The notes under the pieces are model-generated. The model saw nothing but the letters and a program-made list of their open reading frames with translations. It was not told where the DNA came from and made no database searches. The position numbers and the translations under genes are program-made. A stretch of 64,000 nt of DNA from Clarireedia homoeocarpa (lineage: Eukaryota > Ascomycota > Leotiomycetes > Helotiales > Rutstroemiaceae): the NCBI GenBank assembly GCA_001465935.1, contig LNKV01000029.1, positions 508,701 to 572,700 of the forward strand, written 5' to 3'. Below are positions 13,100 through 23,177 of the stretch, in pieces. Numbering within the stretch: the stretch's first letter is position 1; every line of letters starts with the position of its first letter.

Positions 13100-13392
13100 G
13101 GCGGCTACTTTACTTGTTGATTGTAAGCAGGAGTAACAATGTAATGAAGGTGAAGGGCACCTTTATACTGTTAATGTTAATGTTGTGCAATATCGTTTAC
13201 CTCGGTCCCCGGACCAAGGACAGCACGGAATTGAAGCAGTGTCAAACAAATACTTAATCGGGTACCGAACATTGTCCGGATACGAGACTTGCTCTTAAAT
13301 TCCAAGAATTCATGTTCCTTGTTTTTGCTTCGTCCTGAGGGTCTGTAGTGAGACGCCCATTCGCATGCTGTTGTGCAAAATTGATCGCCACA
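13100..13392. promoter_or_regulatory. Divergent promoter of P450 B and P450 C
   Basis: This 293-bp region drives two P450 genes in opposite directions. It contains the palindrome GGTCCCCGGACC (about 13204-13215) and a second TCCGGA word near 13275. Such CCG/CGG-type sites suit Zn2Cys6 regulators, but the link is inference. Confidence 0.45.
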
Positions 13393-14934
13393 ATGCTGCA
13401 ATTTGAGAAGTTTGACGCAGTTCCTCTAAGAAGCACGACTACTGCTGCCACAATATGCATTCTATTCGGCCTGTATCAACTTGTTCATCATTTCTGGCCC
13501 AAGAAGTTGATGCTCGATGCCCCGACCGTGGGCACCTCTGATGATCTACGCTCTGCTTTGGCCACGGGATACAAAAAGGTAGGATGGATGTTTCGCGACT
13601 TGCGGCACTATCACATGATTAACATAAAACAGTTTCCTGATTCTCCTTTTCTCCTCCCAACAGCCTCCCACCCCACCATAATTCTTCCCATAAGGTACAT
13701 CAACGAGATCAAATCGCTGCCACCGGACAAGATCTCTTTTCTCGAGGAATTCAGGGATAGATACTATGGACATTACACAGCTTTCGCAAATAACGTGGAA
13801 GGAGATGCAGTTACCACGAGTGTGAAGGTGGATCTCACGCAGAGCATAGCTCGAGCGCTCGAGAACATGCAGCCAGAAACGACCGTTGCATTTGCGACGG
13901 AAATCCCTCCAACTGAAGACTGGACCTCCATCACGCTGTATCCTCTACTGTTGCGGATCGTTGCAAAAGTAAGTGGACGAGTGATGGTTGGTGAACCTCT
14001 TTGCCGCAACGAAGATTGGATAAGGATCTCAACAACGTATACACGCGATACATTTATTGGCGGCCGAGCCATGTGGGCCCGACATCCGTTGTTTCGTCCT
14101 ATTTATGCGCTCTACTCTCCCGAACTAGCCAAAGTACGCCAGCATTACTCAGATGCCGCGAACTTTCTGCGCCCGATTTTTGAGGAGCGGTTTGCGCAGA
14201 TGGAAGTGGAAGGGTTCGAAGAACCACACGATATGATTCAGTGGATGATAAATAATTCTGGGAAGAATGCTCGCGACGCTACTTTCCAGGGACGGTGTCA
14301 ACTTTTGATTGCATTTGCGGCTCTGCACACAACATCTGGATTGTTAGGAAATGTGATTCTCGACCTCGCCGCCCGACCACAGTATATCAAGGCTCTGCGG
14401 GAAGAACTGGATCAGAATCTTCCACAGGGCGCTCAAATCACAAAACAAGTACTTACCCGGCTTCGAAAAATGGATTCTTTTCTGAAAGAAAGTCAAAGAA
14501 TGAACCCTTTAAACCTGGTTACAATGAACAGGAAAATGATGTCCACTGTGGAGCTGTCGGACGGAACTGTCCTCCCCAAGGGGTCTTTCATCGGTATGGC
14601 TGCCGGCTCAATCGCCTTTGATGCATCTTTGTTTCCAGACCCCTACACCTTCGATGGCTTTCGGTTCTCGCGGCTGCGAGAAGCGCCTGGCGCAGAAAAT
14701 AAACATCAATTGGTGACCACAGGGAAAGATAGTTTGGCTTTTGGACATGGGAGTCATGGGTGCCCGGGCCGGTTCTTCGCAAGCAACGAGATTAAGACGA
14801 TACTGATTGAGTTGCTAAGAGTGTATGATTGGAGATTGTTGCCAGGGACAGAACGGCCAGCCAATCTGAAAAGTGATATGAGTCTAGTCGTCGACCCGAC
14901 AGCAAAGATACAGATAAGAAAGAAAGTAACATAA
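13393..14934 (+). CDS. Cytochrome P450 monooxygenase C (paralogue of P450 A)
   Basis: Heme monooxygenase, 495 aa after removing an in-frame 54-bp intron at 13579-13632. If left in, that intron would insert 18 residues between GYKK and FPDSP, where the paralogue also has an intron. The ATG at 13393 opens MLQFEKFDAVPL, followed by a hydrophobic anchor (about residues 17-35). Signatures are AALHTTS in the I-helix, KESQRMNP (ExxR) and the heme loop FGHGSHGCPGRFFASNEIK. The LSDGTVLPKG block is typical of ent-kaurene-oxidase-like fungal P450s. It closes the right side of the PKS cluster, facing away from P450 B. Duplication of one P450 within the cluster, followed by divergence to sequential oxidations, is a reasonable inference. 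Confidence 0.9.
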   Translation: MLQFEKFDAVPLRSTTTAATICILFGLYQLVHHFWPKKLMLDAPTVGTSDDLRSALATGYKKVGWMFRDLRHYHMINIKQFPDSPFLLPTASHPTIILPIRYINEIKSLPPDKISFLEEFRDRYYGHYTAFANNVEGDAVTTSVKVDLTQSIARALENMQPETTVAFATEIPPTEDWTSITLYPLLLRIVAKVSGRVMVGEPLCRNEDWIRISTTYTRDTFIGGRAMWARHPLFRPIYALYSPELAKVRQHYSDAANFLRPIFEERFAQMEVEGFEEPHDMIQWMINNSGKNARDATFQGRCQLLIAFAALHTTSGLLGNVILDLAARPQYIKALREELDQNLPQGAQITKQVLTRLRKMDSFLKESQRMNPLNLVTMNRKMMSTVELSDGTVLPKGSFIGMAAGSIAFDASLFPDPYTFDGFRFSRLREAPGAENKHQLVTTGKDSLAFGHGSHGCPGRFFASNEIKTILIELLRVYDWRLLPGTERPANLKSDMSLVVDPTAKIQIRKKVT

Positions 14935-15725
14935 GTTATATAGACTGAATATCTCTTTCTAGCACTTGCAAGCTGCGAAAAGAACCAAAAAGAAAAACAA
15001 AATAAAAACCACTGGTTAGGTGACCATAATCTTAGAACTACCTCTCGGCTGGTTTTTTCCCCTCTTATATAGAGCCTCCCGTGCCTCAAGGCTGCAAATC
15101 ATTCTGTCTGCAAATTATAACTTCTTCATTTGTCGCGAGCAGACACTCTTTCAATCGATTGATTGGGTTTTCAGCATACAATATGGAAGTAGCGGTTCGC
15201 AATTGTAGCATACAACCGAGGGCACTTAATCGCCGAACGCGACCGAATCAAAGTGGTTAGCCAATCGCCTCGCCTTAGATACGACCCAAATTCAACACAC
15301 ATTAACAACGCCTCTATTCACAACTGTGCGTGTCCCCTATGAATTCATCATCTATACGGATTCGTAAACGTCGGGCTCTTCAGCGACCGTTGCCAGATCC
15401 ACATCAAGCTTTCTCAGGTAGAGGTGATTTCTCCCCTGTGGTTATGAAGATACTGATGCTGGATAGTATTGCAAAGGCGAAGCTCCCAGATACAACCAAG
15501 CCTGCGCGCTGTACCAATATCTCAAATCCTAGGCTCTTACTACGAATCGGAAAGCACTCTCGAGCAATGACGACCAACAGACCCTCAGACATCACCTGTT
15601 GGCGCGACCTCATATACCCGTGTGTCAGCGTCAGGTCTTGTCGAGATATCGGCGCCGGTACCTTCAAGAATACAGTTTAAAGGTTGGTAATTAGTGTTTA
15701 TTTCAACGAGACGGAGCTAAGATAT
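14935..15725. other. Intergenic region, no gene supported
   Basis: Right border of the PKS cluster. Short open frames exist on both strands but none shows a recognisable domain, splice pattern or continuity with neighbours. I see nothing definite in it. Confidence 0.4.
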
Positions 15726-17193
15726 ATGCCAGAATATACCTATCCACCAGAAATCCATAACGACCAAACTCGGAAACGGAGATTCAACACATCTATCAAA
15801 ACCAGCGCCGAAAGACCCCTAAAACGCGCTCGCCTGACGAAGAAAAACCTAAAAACATTCGAAAAATTGGGAGGACGAAAAAGAAATGATCCCAAGCCGG
15901 AGTCATCGCAGTCTCAATCAAATTCGTCTCGTTCAAGAGCCAAGTCAAAATTTGCAGCAACAACTGAATCCACGAGCAAGAAAGTGTCTATGACAGATAC
16001 TAGCTTCCCTCGGCTTGCGTTTGGGAATGGTGTCCTTGATCCAGTCCACTCCACACCCAATGAAAATCTTGATTTCCTGCAAGATCAACTCGATAGAATA
16101 CGCGGCACATCATCGCCAACGGAATCGGAATACAAGAATTTTGCGTCTCGGATACAGAAAGCTCCTAACGAGACGACGGTGTTATTGGAGACATCCAAGT
16201 TACTGAAGGAATATGGACGAGGGTACCGCCGCGTATACAGCCAGGCATTTCACAGCTTCCCAAAGGATGTGGGACTCAATGACGGCTATCAGCTGCACAG
16301 CCAGATATGGTTGAAGGTCTCGACATGACAGAGTTCAATTCATTTCCAATCCTCCCAGAACTTGAAGGGGCAGCCGTTCCTACTATCGAGGTAGACCCCC
16401 CATTTTGTCACATTTGGCTGGAGAATGGGAAGGACCGGGGAAGGATATGGTCCTCGCACAAACTCAAGCAGCATACGATGGGGCTTGTATGGTTTATGGT
16501 AGAAACAGAGCGCGATCATTACTCAAGAGTCCTAATCCTGCCAGTCATGCATTTGTGTCGACTTTTACTACCAACGGTACTACTCCTAACACCTTTGCAC
16601 ACTATTCATCTGAATCCCAAGACCAAGTCAAATATCATCAGTACCCTACCTCGAGCTCGTTTCTCATATCAAGTTACAAGAATTTCAAGACAAGCCGACG
16701 ACGGTTAAGAAATCTACAAGATTATGCCAAGGAAACTTCGGAGAAGTTGAGGGATGAGCTCAACAAGCAGTGATCAGATAGTCGGCTGTTGGACGAAGAT
16801 GAATACGACGACGACGGACAATATAGTTATGAATTGGTTCAGCCTCCCGACTATGCACGTTTACCAGTCGAAAATACCAAACCTGTGGATGATAACGGTT
16901 ACGACTCTGGCAACGGGGAGGATCCAAATGATCAATTATTAACGGAATACTGGACTAGCTTCTCGGCAAGCAATCAACATGAGTCGTTTATGCCAATTTC
17001 TGCTCAGCCTTCCGCTAGTTTCCAAGAAAATAATCCAGACGAGTCCTTTGTACAATTTCCCGCTGCAGATAGTGACCACTCCCCACCGTATGCGAGTTTC
17101 CTGGCAAACAATCAACGAGTTGTTGATACTATCGATGGACCAAGGGAGGATAATCATGACTTCAGTGTGCGAAATACTCGCAGCAAACGTTAG
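15726..17193 (+). pseudogene. DUF7924-like nuclear-type protein, frameshifted remnant
   Basis: The region reads as one fungal protein broken into pieces. The 5' part (15726 to about 16300) is basic and serine-rich with the nuclear-localisation-like RPLKRARLTKK. Another frame then reads DMVEGLDMTEFNSFPILPEL from about 16306. A third frame from about 16405 reads GEWEGPGKDMVLAQTQAAYD, GRNRARS, FVSTFTTNGTTPNTFAHY and SSFLISSYK, the hallmark block of DUF7924-type fungal orphan proteins as I remember them. A stop at about 16771 interrupts the end, and a related acidic/polar tail is readable to 17193. Changing frames without intron signals indicates at least two frameshifts. The function of intact relatives is unknown; they are multi-copy and dispersible in some fungi. 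Its place next to the cluster edge may mark a rearrangement point. Confidence 0.6.
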
Positions 17194-18570
17194 GTTAATC
17201 TTCTTTGCTCTTACCCCGCCAATTCCTGGTAATGGTTTAAAAGAGATATTACGGAGAAAAGGTTACAAATCCTTGCGATTTTATTAGTCGGTCTCGGCAC
17301 AAAGGGAGTCTCGCTACGCAGGGAGAGACATTAACTAAGTGATGAAATTACTATTTGAGTTGAGCAAGAAGCTTCACATACTACGAAGTACAGTAGGGTT
17401 CGATTTGAAGGGGGCTAAACGAGTGGTGAATCGGTACAAGGTCCACTTTTGGAACAAGTAGCATCCCTCGGAAAAAACAACCAATAGGAGAACTCGCAAG
17501 GTTTGAATCAAGGAGGAGATTCGGACGACTTTGTATCCAATAAGGAGAACTCATAAGCTTTAGTATAAAGAGATTCGGACGGAACTTTTAAAGCTTGCAG
17601 AATATTTTAGATAATTATCATTTTATAAGGTTCTCTATCAGAAAATCATTTCCTGTTTGAGGTGACACTGATATCCTTCGAACTTTTGAGACCTATATAT
17701 ATACACAGACTGAGCTAAGCTTACTACGCTGATACCGCCAGACAGTAAATTTTCACACTGCGTAAGCAGGTAGTGTTTTGTACGTACTACCGTGTTCATC
17801 ACTCATTCCTTTGTAGGTATATTAGCCTGAACAGCTTATAGTTTCCTGGGCAGAATTGGGGGAAACGCAGTGATGCCGGAACCGTGATTATTAGGTGATA
17901 TCCAGCATGACAACAGTTGGAATGTGTCATCCGTGCATAAGAGAACCCAAAAAGATACTTTGTAGATCCCGCAGAAGACAACTTCTATTGTCTAAGGAAC
18001 AAATTAAGGACTGCCTGTATTCTAGCAATTGCCTTGGAGCAAGCGGATAGCTCTATTCTTGTTGAGGGATGAAACAGGTTGAAAGCGACAGAAGATTGTA
18101 GGGTAGTATTGAAGGAACACTTTACTACGTTGCACACTTACATTGGCCAAGTATACTGACATTTCAGCGGCTCGGTAACTAATGCGGAATACGAAAACAT
18201 TTCACTATTGATCTTAAGTGAACTAACGAGATATAACGATTCTATCCGTGTACACGTATGCCGTGCCGTACGCCACCGTACGCCATGCCACGTGCCAAGC
18301 ACGAAGCACCCATGTGTTAATCATACGTACGCTGCACACTTTCGTTTAGGGCTACGCCACTAAGGCTATGTCGCTTATATAAGCCACGTAAGCACTTACA
18401 TCTTCCTAAGTCTTTGCTTGCATCTGCTAGTTTACATGCTGGCAACTAAGATATTATATCACAAATGTACTCAGTAGTATTATAATGAATAACTCAATCA
18501 GCGAAATTCTCATAATTAACTGTTTATCGGACAATAAATCTTTACCACTGAACGAAAAAGGAGTCTAGTT
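17194..18570. other. Gene-free region with repeat-like DNA
   Basis: There are no supported genes. Around 18250-18380 there are clustered GTACG, GCCGTACGCC and CACGTG-like words followed by TTATATAAGCC. This resembles a promoter-bearing terminal repeat or transposon relic, but I could not define ends or target duplications. Paired words around 17497-17560 (AATAAGGAGAACTCAT and similar) are a diverged local duplication. Confidence 0.35.
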
Positions 18571-19908
18571 CTATCCCTGACCCGTGATGCTACCATCCCA
18601 AGTTGATAAGCTCTGGCCAGCTCGAACATCTCTCGGCTTCGCACCCCGACCATGAAGATTACGAAACATGAAAACTCCCGATCCCTCCATTCCTGGCGTC
18701 TCCTCCACAAACTGACAATCGCGTTGATTTCTCCAGAAAGCAGTTAGCAAGGGAGTGGTTCGATCTGCATTGTAGTGCTTCCCCATCACCTTCTTGATAG
18801 CCTCCGTCGCTTCTTGCGCATGGTAGAATGGGATAGTCGATACGAGGTGATGCAGAACATGAGTTCCCACGATGTGGTGAAAGAGATGGGTGTCGATGAA
18901 TCCAAAATCTCTATCGATGGTTGCTGCAGCTCCTCGCGTAAACGTCCATTCTGAATGCGTAAAATGGGGAAGTCTTCCATCGGTGTGTTGTAGGAAGGTA
19001 ATGAGAACTATTGCCGTTAGTGTTTGTATTTCCCTTTCCGTAAACTTTACTAGCTGATGGATCTATAATAACATACCTATCCAGTGATTGAGCCAGAGAT
19101 ACGGCACACCATAAAACACAAGCATAGTCCACAACCCAGACATCCTAAGACCCATGTAGAGCAAACTACTCATAACCAGTAGCCCAAGGTCGCTGAGGAA
19201 GACATACCACAACTCCGAAGCTTTGAACAAGGCGCTATCTTTTCCAAACCAATAATGACTATAATACGGAAACCCATTCTGTCCCTTCTGCCCACTCATA
19301 TTATCTAGCATGTAAGCCGGCCACCCAAAGACCTGATGCCTCACGCAATACCATAAAGTTACCACCGGCGCATCTTCTGCGAGATTCTCCACAGTAATCG
19401 GATCTACATTCTTCCCAATATTATGCTGAACCCAATACTCCCTACTGTGTGGCACGAACACTGTGTCGCGCTGCAGATCACCGGTTGCTTTATGATGGTG
19501 CGAGTGGGTTATCTTCCAGCTGAAGTATGGGACTAAAAGGGAGGAGTGGATTATGAAACCCATGGTATTGTTGAGTGTGACGGATTTGCTGAAGGCGCCG
19601 TGCCCACATTCATGGCCGAGAATCCAGATGCCGGTCATTATTAGGCTGGCGAGGAGGGTATAAAGGGCGTAGAAGATGGCGCGGAGAGGTGGGGATGGAA
19701 GGAGTGGGATATAGACATATGCGGCGTACATTAGCGTTCCGAGATATAGGTAGTCTCGTATCACGTATGCCATGCTGCGAGGAATAGACGGTTGGAAGCA
19801 ATGTGGTGGGATGGCTTCATATATCTGCTTCATAGTGAAGTCCGGCAACTCGAAAATGTTTCCATGGAGATCTTTATGTTTCGGCTGGTAGAGGACTTTT
19901 CCTTCCAT
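18571..19908 (-). CDS. Membrane fatty acid desaturase (delta-12 type)
   Basis: Two exons, 19908-19077 and 19007-18571, encode 422 aa. Membrane-bound di-iron desaturase expected to introduce a cis double bond into an acyl chain, classically oleate to linoleate. All three histidine boxes are present: HECGH (about residue 97), HSHHH (about 135) and HVLHH (about 325), plus hydrophobic blocks that would give four membrane spans. The N-terminus (MEGKVLYQPKHKDLHGN) is shorter than that of housekeeping delta-12 desaturases, and the usual N-terminal extension is missing, so this may be a specialised accessory copy. The next gene, an FAD oxidoreductase, diverges 1.28 kb away. Recruitment to a fatty-acid-derived metabolite pathway is possible but unproven. 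Confidence 0.9.
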
Positions 19909-20290
19909 TCTGCTGTCTTTGTGTGGAAATCAGGCAGGACTGTAGTTCTGTGCTTTTGATGCACGAAACAATAACCAGCTTTTTTCAACAAAGTACTTCT
20001 CTTATCATTTATATATTGTAAAGCAGTGCCACTGTGATACATGGGTTGTAAAGCAGTATTACAGTCATGTGTCTTATTTCTCGTTTGTTTGCCTGCCTGC
20101 TCCTTTCACCGAAGCTTCCATAAGTAGCAGCCACCACTACTTCTCGCCTGCGCTGCTGTTTGCTTGCTCTAGTTATTCAGGCTTATTCTGCTCATGCCCA
20201 ATATTCCTCTGATCCAAGATCTAAACAGAGTGAACATGGGCTTCCCACAAAAAGAGTTCATAAGATCAGACAAGCTCACTTTATGATTAT

Positions 20291-20346
20291 TATCAAAGCA
20301 TCACATGTAAAGTATTACTATCAGAGAATCACATGTAAAGTATTAC
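20291..20346 (+). repeat. 28-bp tandem duplication, two adjacent copies
   Basis: Units 20291-20318 and 20319-20346 are both 28 bp and share ATCACATGTAAAGTATTAC. They differ only at two positions in the 5' third. No coding context. Confidence 0.8.
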
Positions 20347-20402
20347 TGTAAGATGATCTACTTCCCTTATACCGATTGGATATGATGTTCGCTATCTGTG
20401 AA

Positions 20403-20448
20403 ATATAAGCCGTAATTGTCACTTCTCTAGAAGAGGCGTCACTTTTGG
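20403..20448 (+). repeat. 46-bp recurrent element, copy 1
   Basis: Starts ATATAAGCC, contains GTCACTTCTCTAGAAG and ends GGCGTCACTTTTGG. The core is a near-palindrome (arms CACTTCT/AGAAGNG). Matching copies lie at 22889-22934 (same strand) and 27303-27348 (opposite strand). Confidence 0.8.
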
Positions 20449-21189
20449 AATTCTCACACTATCCTTATCATTACTGTGGCCACTGAGCACCATAGAATAA
20501 GATCCAATTATTTTTTTGTGATTTTGTGAATATATAATTGGATCTTTTCTTTTCGAAGATTTTTCCTGTTCGTATTTTGTGCTTATTTCCGGTACTATTA
20601 CGTAGTTTATTGTGTTCTGATATATTGATATTTGATATAATTCGATAGTTACTTACTAGTACACCACCATGTAAGACAAGGCAGATAGTGGGAGAATCCA
20701 TGTGGCACAGCTATTTAGTATGAGATGTTTACCTAAATGAGGCGCGATATGATGCGATAAGTCTTGTATTACCTTTACGAAAGGCGCTCAGAGGTTACAT
20801 TGTAGGCTGACTGTAGGGATTGTAATATTTAAGTTAGGGAACAACTGAACTAATTTGATAGAGAGAGGTTGAAGCAGCAAGGCAATTTGCACTTAGTATT
20901 GTAAGCCAAGAATGCTTGGATATGTTCTTTGTGCGATGACGATACATAGTTGGCAGACATTTATGTCAGCCCGAATGGTTTGAGCTTCTTATTAATCAGC
21001 GGTTTTTAAATTGTAATAGAAAGGTGATTGATGGTTTTTTTTCCTACTTTTGGATGTTTCCTAAAGAGTGGTGGGCAGCTCACTTGTTCTATCTTTTGTT
21101 TCTCCTTCGAAATAGTACCACAGCTTTATTCTATACATTACCTTGTTGAAGGATTTTTTTTTAAAAACATACATCGTAGGGGAATCAAC

Positions 21190-22797
21190 ATGAAAGAGCT
21201 TCTCAGAAAATTCGTATTAGCATTGAGTGTTTCTGCTCAAGAAATAAAGAAAGATCTGCCTGTTTGTATCGTCGGAGCTGGTCCAGCCGGCCTAAAAGCA
21301 GCTTCTGAGCTTGAACTTAAGGGAAAACAAACTGTTATTTTCGAGAAACAAGATTCAGTCGGTGGAAAATGCCAAGCGGTTTATAAAGAGTGGGTTTATC
21401 AACTTCATCAACCTTGTGAGGCATTGCTAACATTAAGTGACGAAGTGGGAGGTTTAGTCCTCTAGGAGCTTTGATCTTCACTCCTCCCACATACAGGGAA
21501 TCGATAAAAATGATTGTTGATACTGATATGGCCTCCGTTCCCTTTGTTTCGGGTGAGAAATATCAGTACAATGCGACGAGTAGTGCAATTTTCCCCAAGC
21601 CCGCTCCGCCTCCAGGGTTTACGCCTCTATTCATGCAAGAGGTACAGAGGTACATAGATTGGTGGAATAAAAACTTTTATTTCTACAATCTAGCTGCTAG
21701 CTATAGAGTAAGTGCCATGTATATACATATTCCAAATCGCAGAAATTAAATAATCTTAGCACGGGATTCCAGAAGAGCTCACGGTTACAACGGCAGCTTG
21801 GTTGAAGAATAACAACTACAAAGTGCTGCAGATACTGTTCGTACAGAGTATGGTCGCATATGGGTATGGAGATTATAGAGAGGTGCCAATAGTAAGTTGT
21901 AGAGAATCCTTATTGTAAGCATTTGCTCAGTGGAAATAGGTATACATGCTTCATTACTTGACACCTGATGTCACTATGGCACTGTTGAAGGTGCAACAAG
22001 GGATGGAAGTACATATAGCTGGTGAGTATTAGACATTCCACAACTGGGTACTCACTAATGATAAACTTTTAGACTTCCATGAAGTACTGCTTCGATACGC
22101 AAAAAAGCATATCAGGGGAAAAATCCATCTCAGCACAACAATCACACAAATTGATCGAAGCGGCGACCATCCAACTGTAAAATATCACAGCTTACAAGGC
22201 AGAAAATCCAAAATCCAACAATGCTCAGCACTCATCCTCGCCTTTCCACCCACAATATCGGCTCTCCTGGCCACCGGCCTTGACATTAATCCTGAAGAAG
22301 CCGAGGTTTTCACACCCGTCGGAACCCACTCCTTCTACTCTGGCGCTGTACGTATGAACACCCCTTCCTCTATGACCTTCGCCGCTACTAGCCCACACCC
22401 CATGATTCCGCCCACCCCCGTCGGTGAACCTGTCGTCTTCGTCAAACTGCATCCCGGGATCGACATCGCCATGACCTCGTCCTGGGGTCCTTACCGCGGC
22501 GCTACCACCAAAGCCGAGGCCTATTCTCTCCTCAAAAACACACTGTCGAAGTTTAACAAAGACCCAAGGAGTGAGACAGCAGAGACGGTGCCAGTTACAG
22601 ATGAAGACGTGTTGGCGTTTCAGGAAAATGATTATTTCCCACATTTTGATGAGGAGCAGTTGGTGGGAGGGTGGTATGAGAAATTTGAGGCGTTGCAGGG
22701 GCGGAGGGGGACCTATTGGGCAAGTGGGTTCAATATGTTTGAATTGGTGGAGTATGCAATTCGGGCGGGTGAGGATGTGGTGAAGACATATTTTTAG
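21190..22797 (+). CDS. FAD-dependent amine-oxidase-like oxidoreductase
   Basis: Five exons, 21190-21389, 21446-21707, 21760-21891, 21940-22021 and 22073-22797, give 466 aa; splicing restores one frame throughout. The dinucleotide-binding fold opens with VCIVGAGPAGLKAASELE. It is followed by GGKCQAVYKDGRFSPLGAL, a junction made by the first splice and typical of flavin-containing amine-oxidase-like proteins. The C-terminal GWYEKFEALQGRRGTYWASG and AIRAGEDVV blocks form the second FAD contact region. The N-terminal about 20 residues are moderately hydrophobic, possibly a weak signal or anchor. The reaction is unknown; the family oxidises amines or C-C/C-N bonds of small molecules. Neighbours are a divergent desaturase and a convergent alpha/beta hydrolase. 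It is AT-richer at the 5' end but the gene looks intact. Confidence 0.82.
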
Positions 22798-23177
22798 AAT
22801 GCAATAACTTGGAGTTCGAGATTTGATGATTTTAGTAGAAATTTTTATGACGTATCTCATTTAATACGAGCATAACAGCTTTTAAGATATATAAGCCACA
22901 ATAGTCACTCTACCAGGAGTGGCGTCACTTTTGGTTCAACACAGTTGCTATGTTCATTATTGCTATTTTCTAGCAATGATTATTAGATCCCGTTAGTGTA
23001 ACCCCATGAAGCTAATTACAATTTCAGAATGCTATAATCTTTCTATCTTCTGTTAGATTGTCTTCAGAATCTTTATTATCAATCCAGCACTGGGCGAGTG
23101 TTTGAGATTTCACTTAAAATCAGCTTAACTTCTGAATTAAATACTCCCAACGTGTCTCCGACTTCATTTCTGCCTCT
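22798..23177. other. Convergent intergenic region
   Basis: This lies between the 3' ends of the FAD oxidoreductase and the alpha/beta hydrolase. It contains copy 2 of the 46-bp recurrent element and no gene. Confidence 0.5.
22889..22934 (+). repeat. 46-bp recurrent element, copy 2
   Basis: Same length and ends as copies 1 and 3 (ATATAAGCC ... GGCGTCACTTTTGG). The palindrome core is more diverged here (GTCACTCTACCAGGAGTGG). It lies between two 3' ends, which argues against a simple promoter role for this copy. Confidence 0.75.

Larger units (their letters stand above)
19909..21189. promoter_or_regulatory. Long divergent upstream region of desaturase and FAD oxidoreductase
   Basis: This 1.28-kb region has no supported gene. 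It holds an exact-length 28-bp tandem duplication (20291-20346), one copy of the 46-bp recurrent element (20403-20448) and a hairpin with arms AAGATCCAATTA/TAATTGGATCTT (about 20500-20545). An AT-rich stretch precedes the FAD oxidoreductase ATG. Confidence 0.5.

Noticed and set aside
18230..18480. Second solo LTR
   Set aside because: LTR-like composition (TATATAAGCC, CACGTG-type words), but no defensible TG..CA ends with matching target duplications.
22225..22860. 211-codon open frame on the minus strand
   Set aside because: It lies antisense to the last exon of the FAD oxidoreductase, whose motifs and splicing are clear; no domain is seen in the antisense translation.
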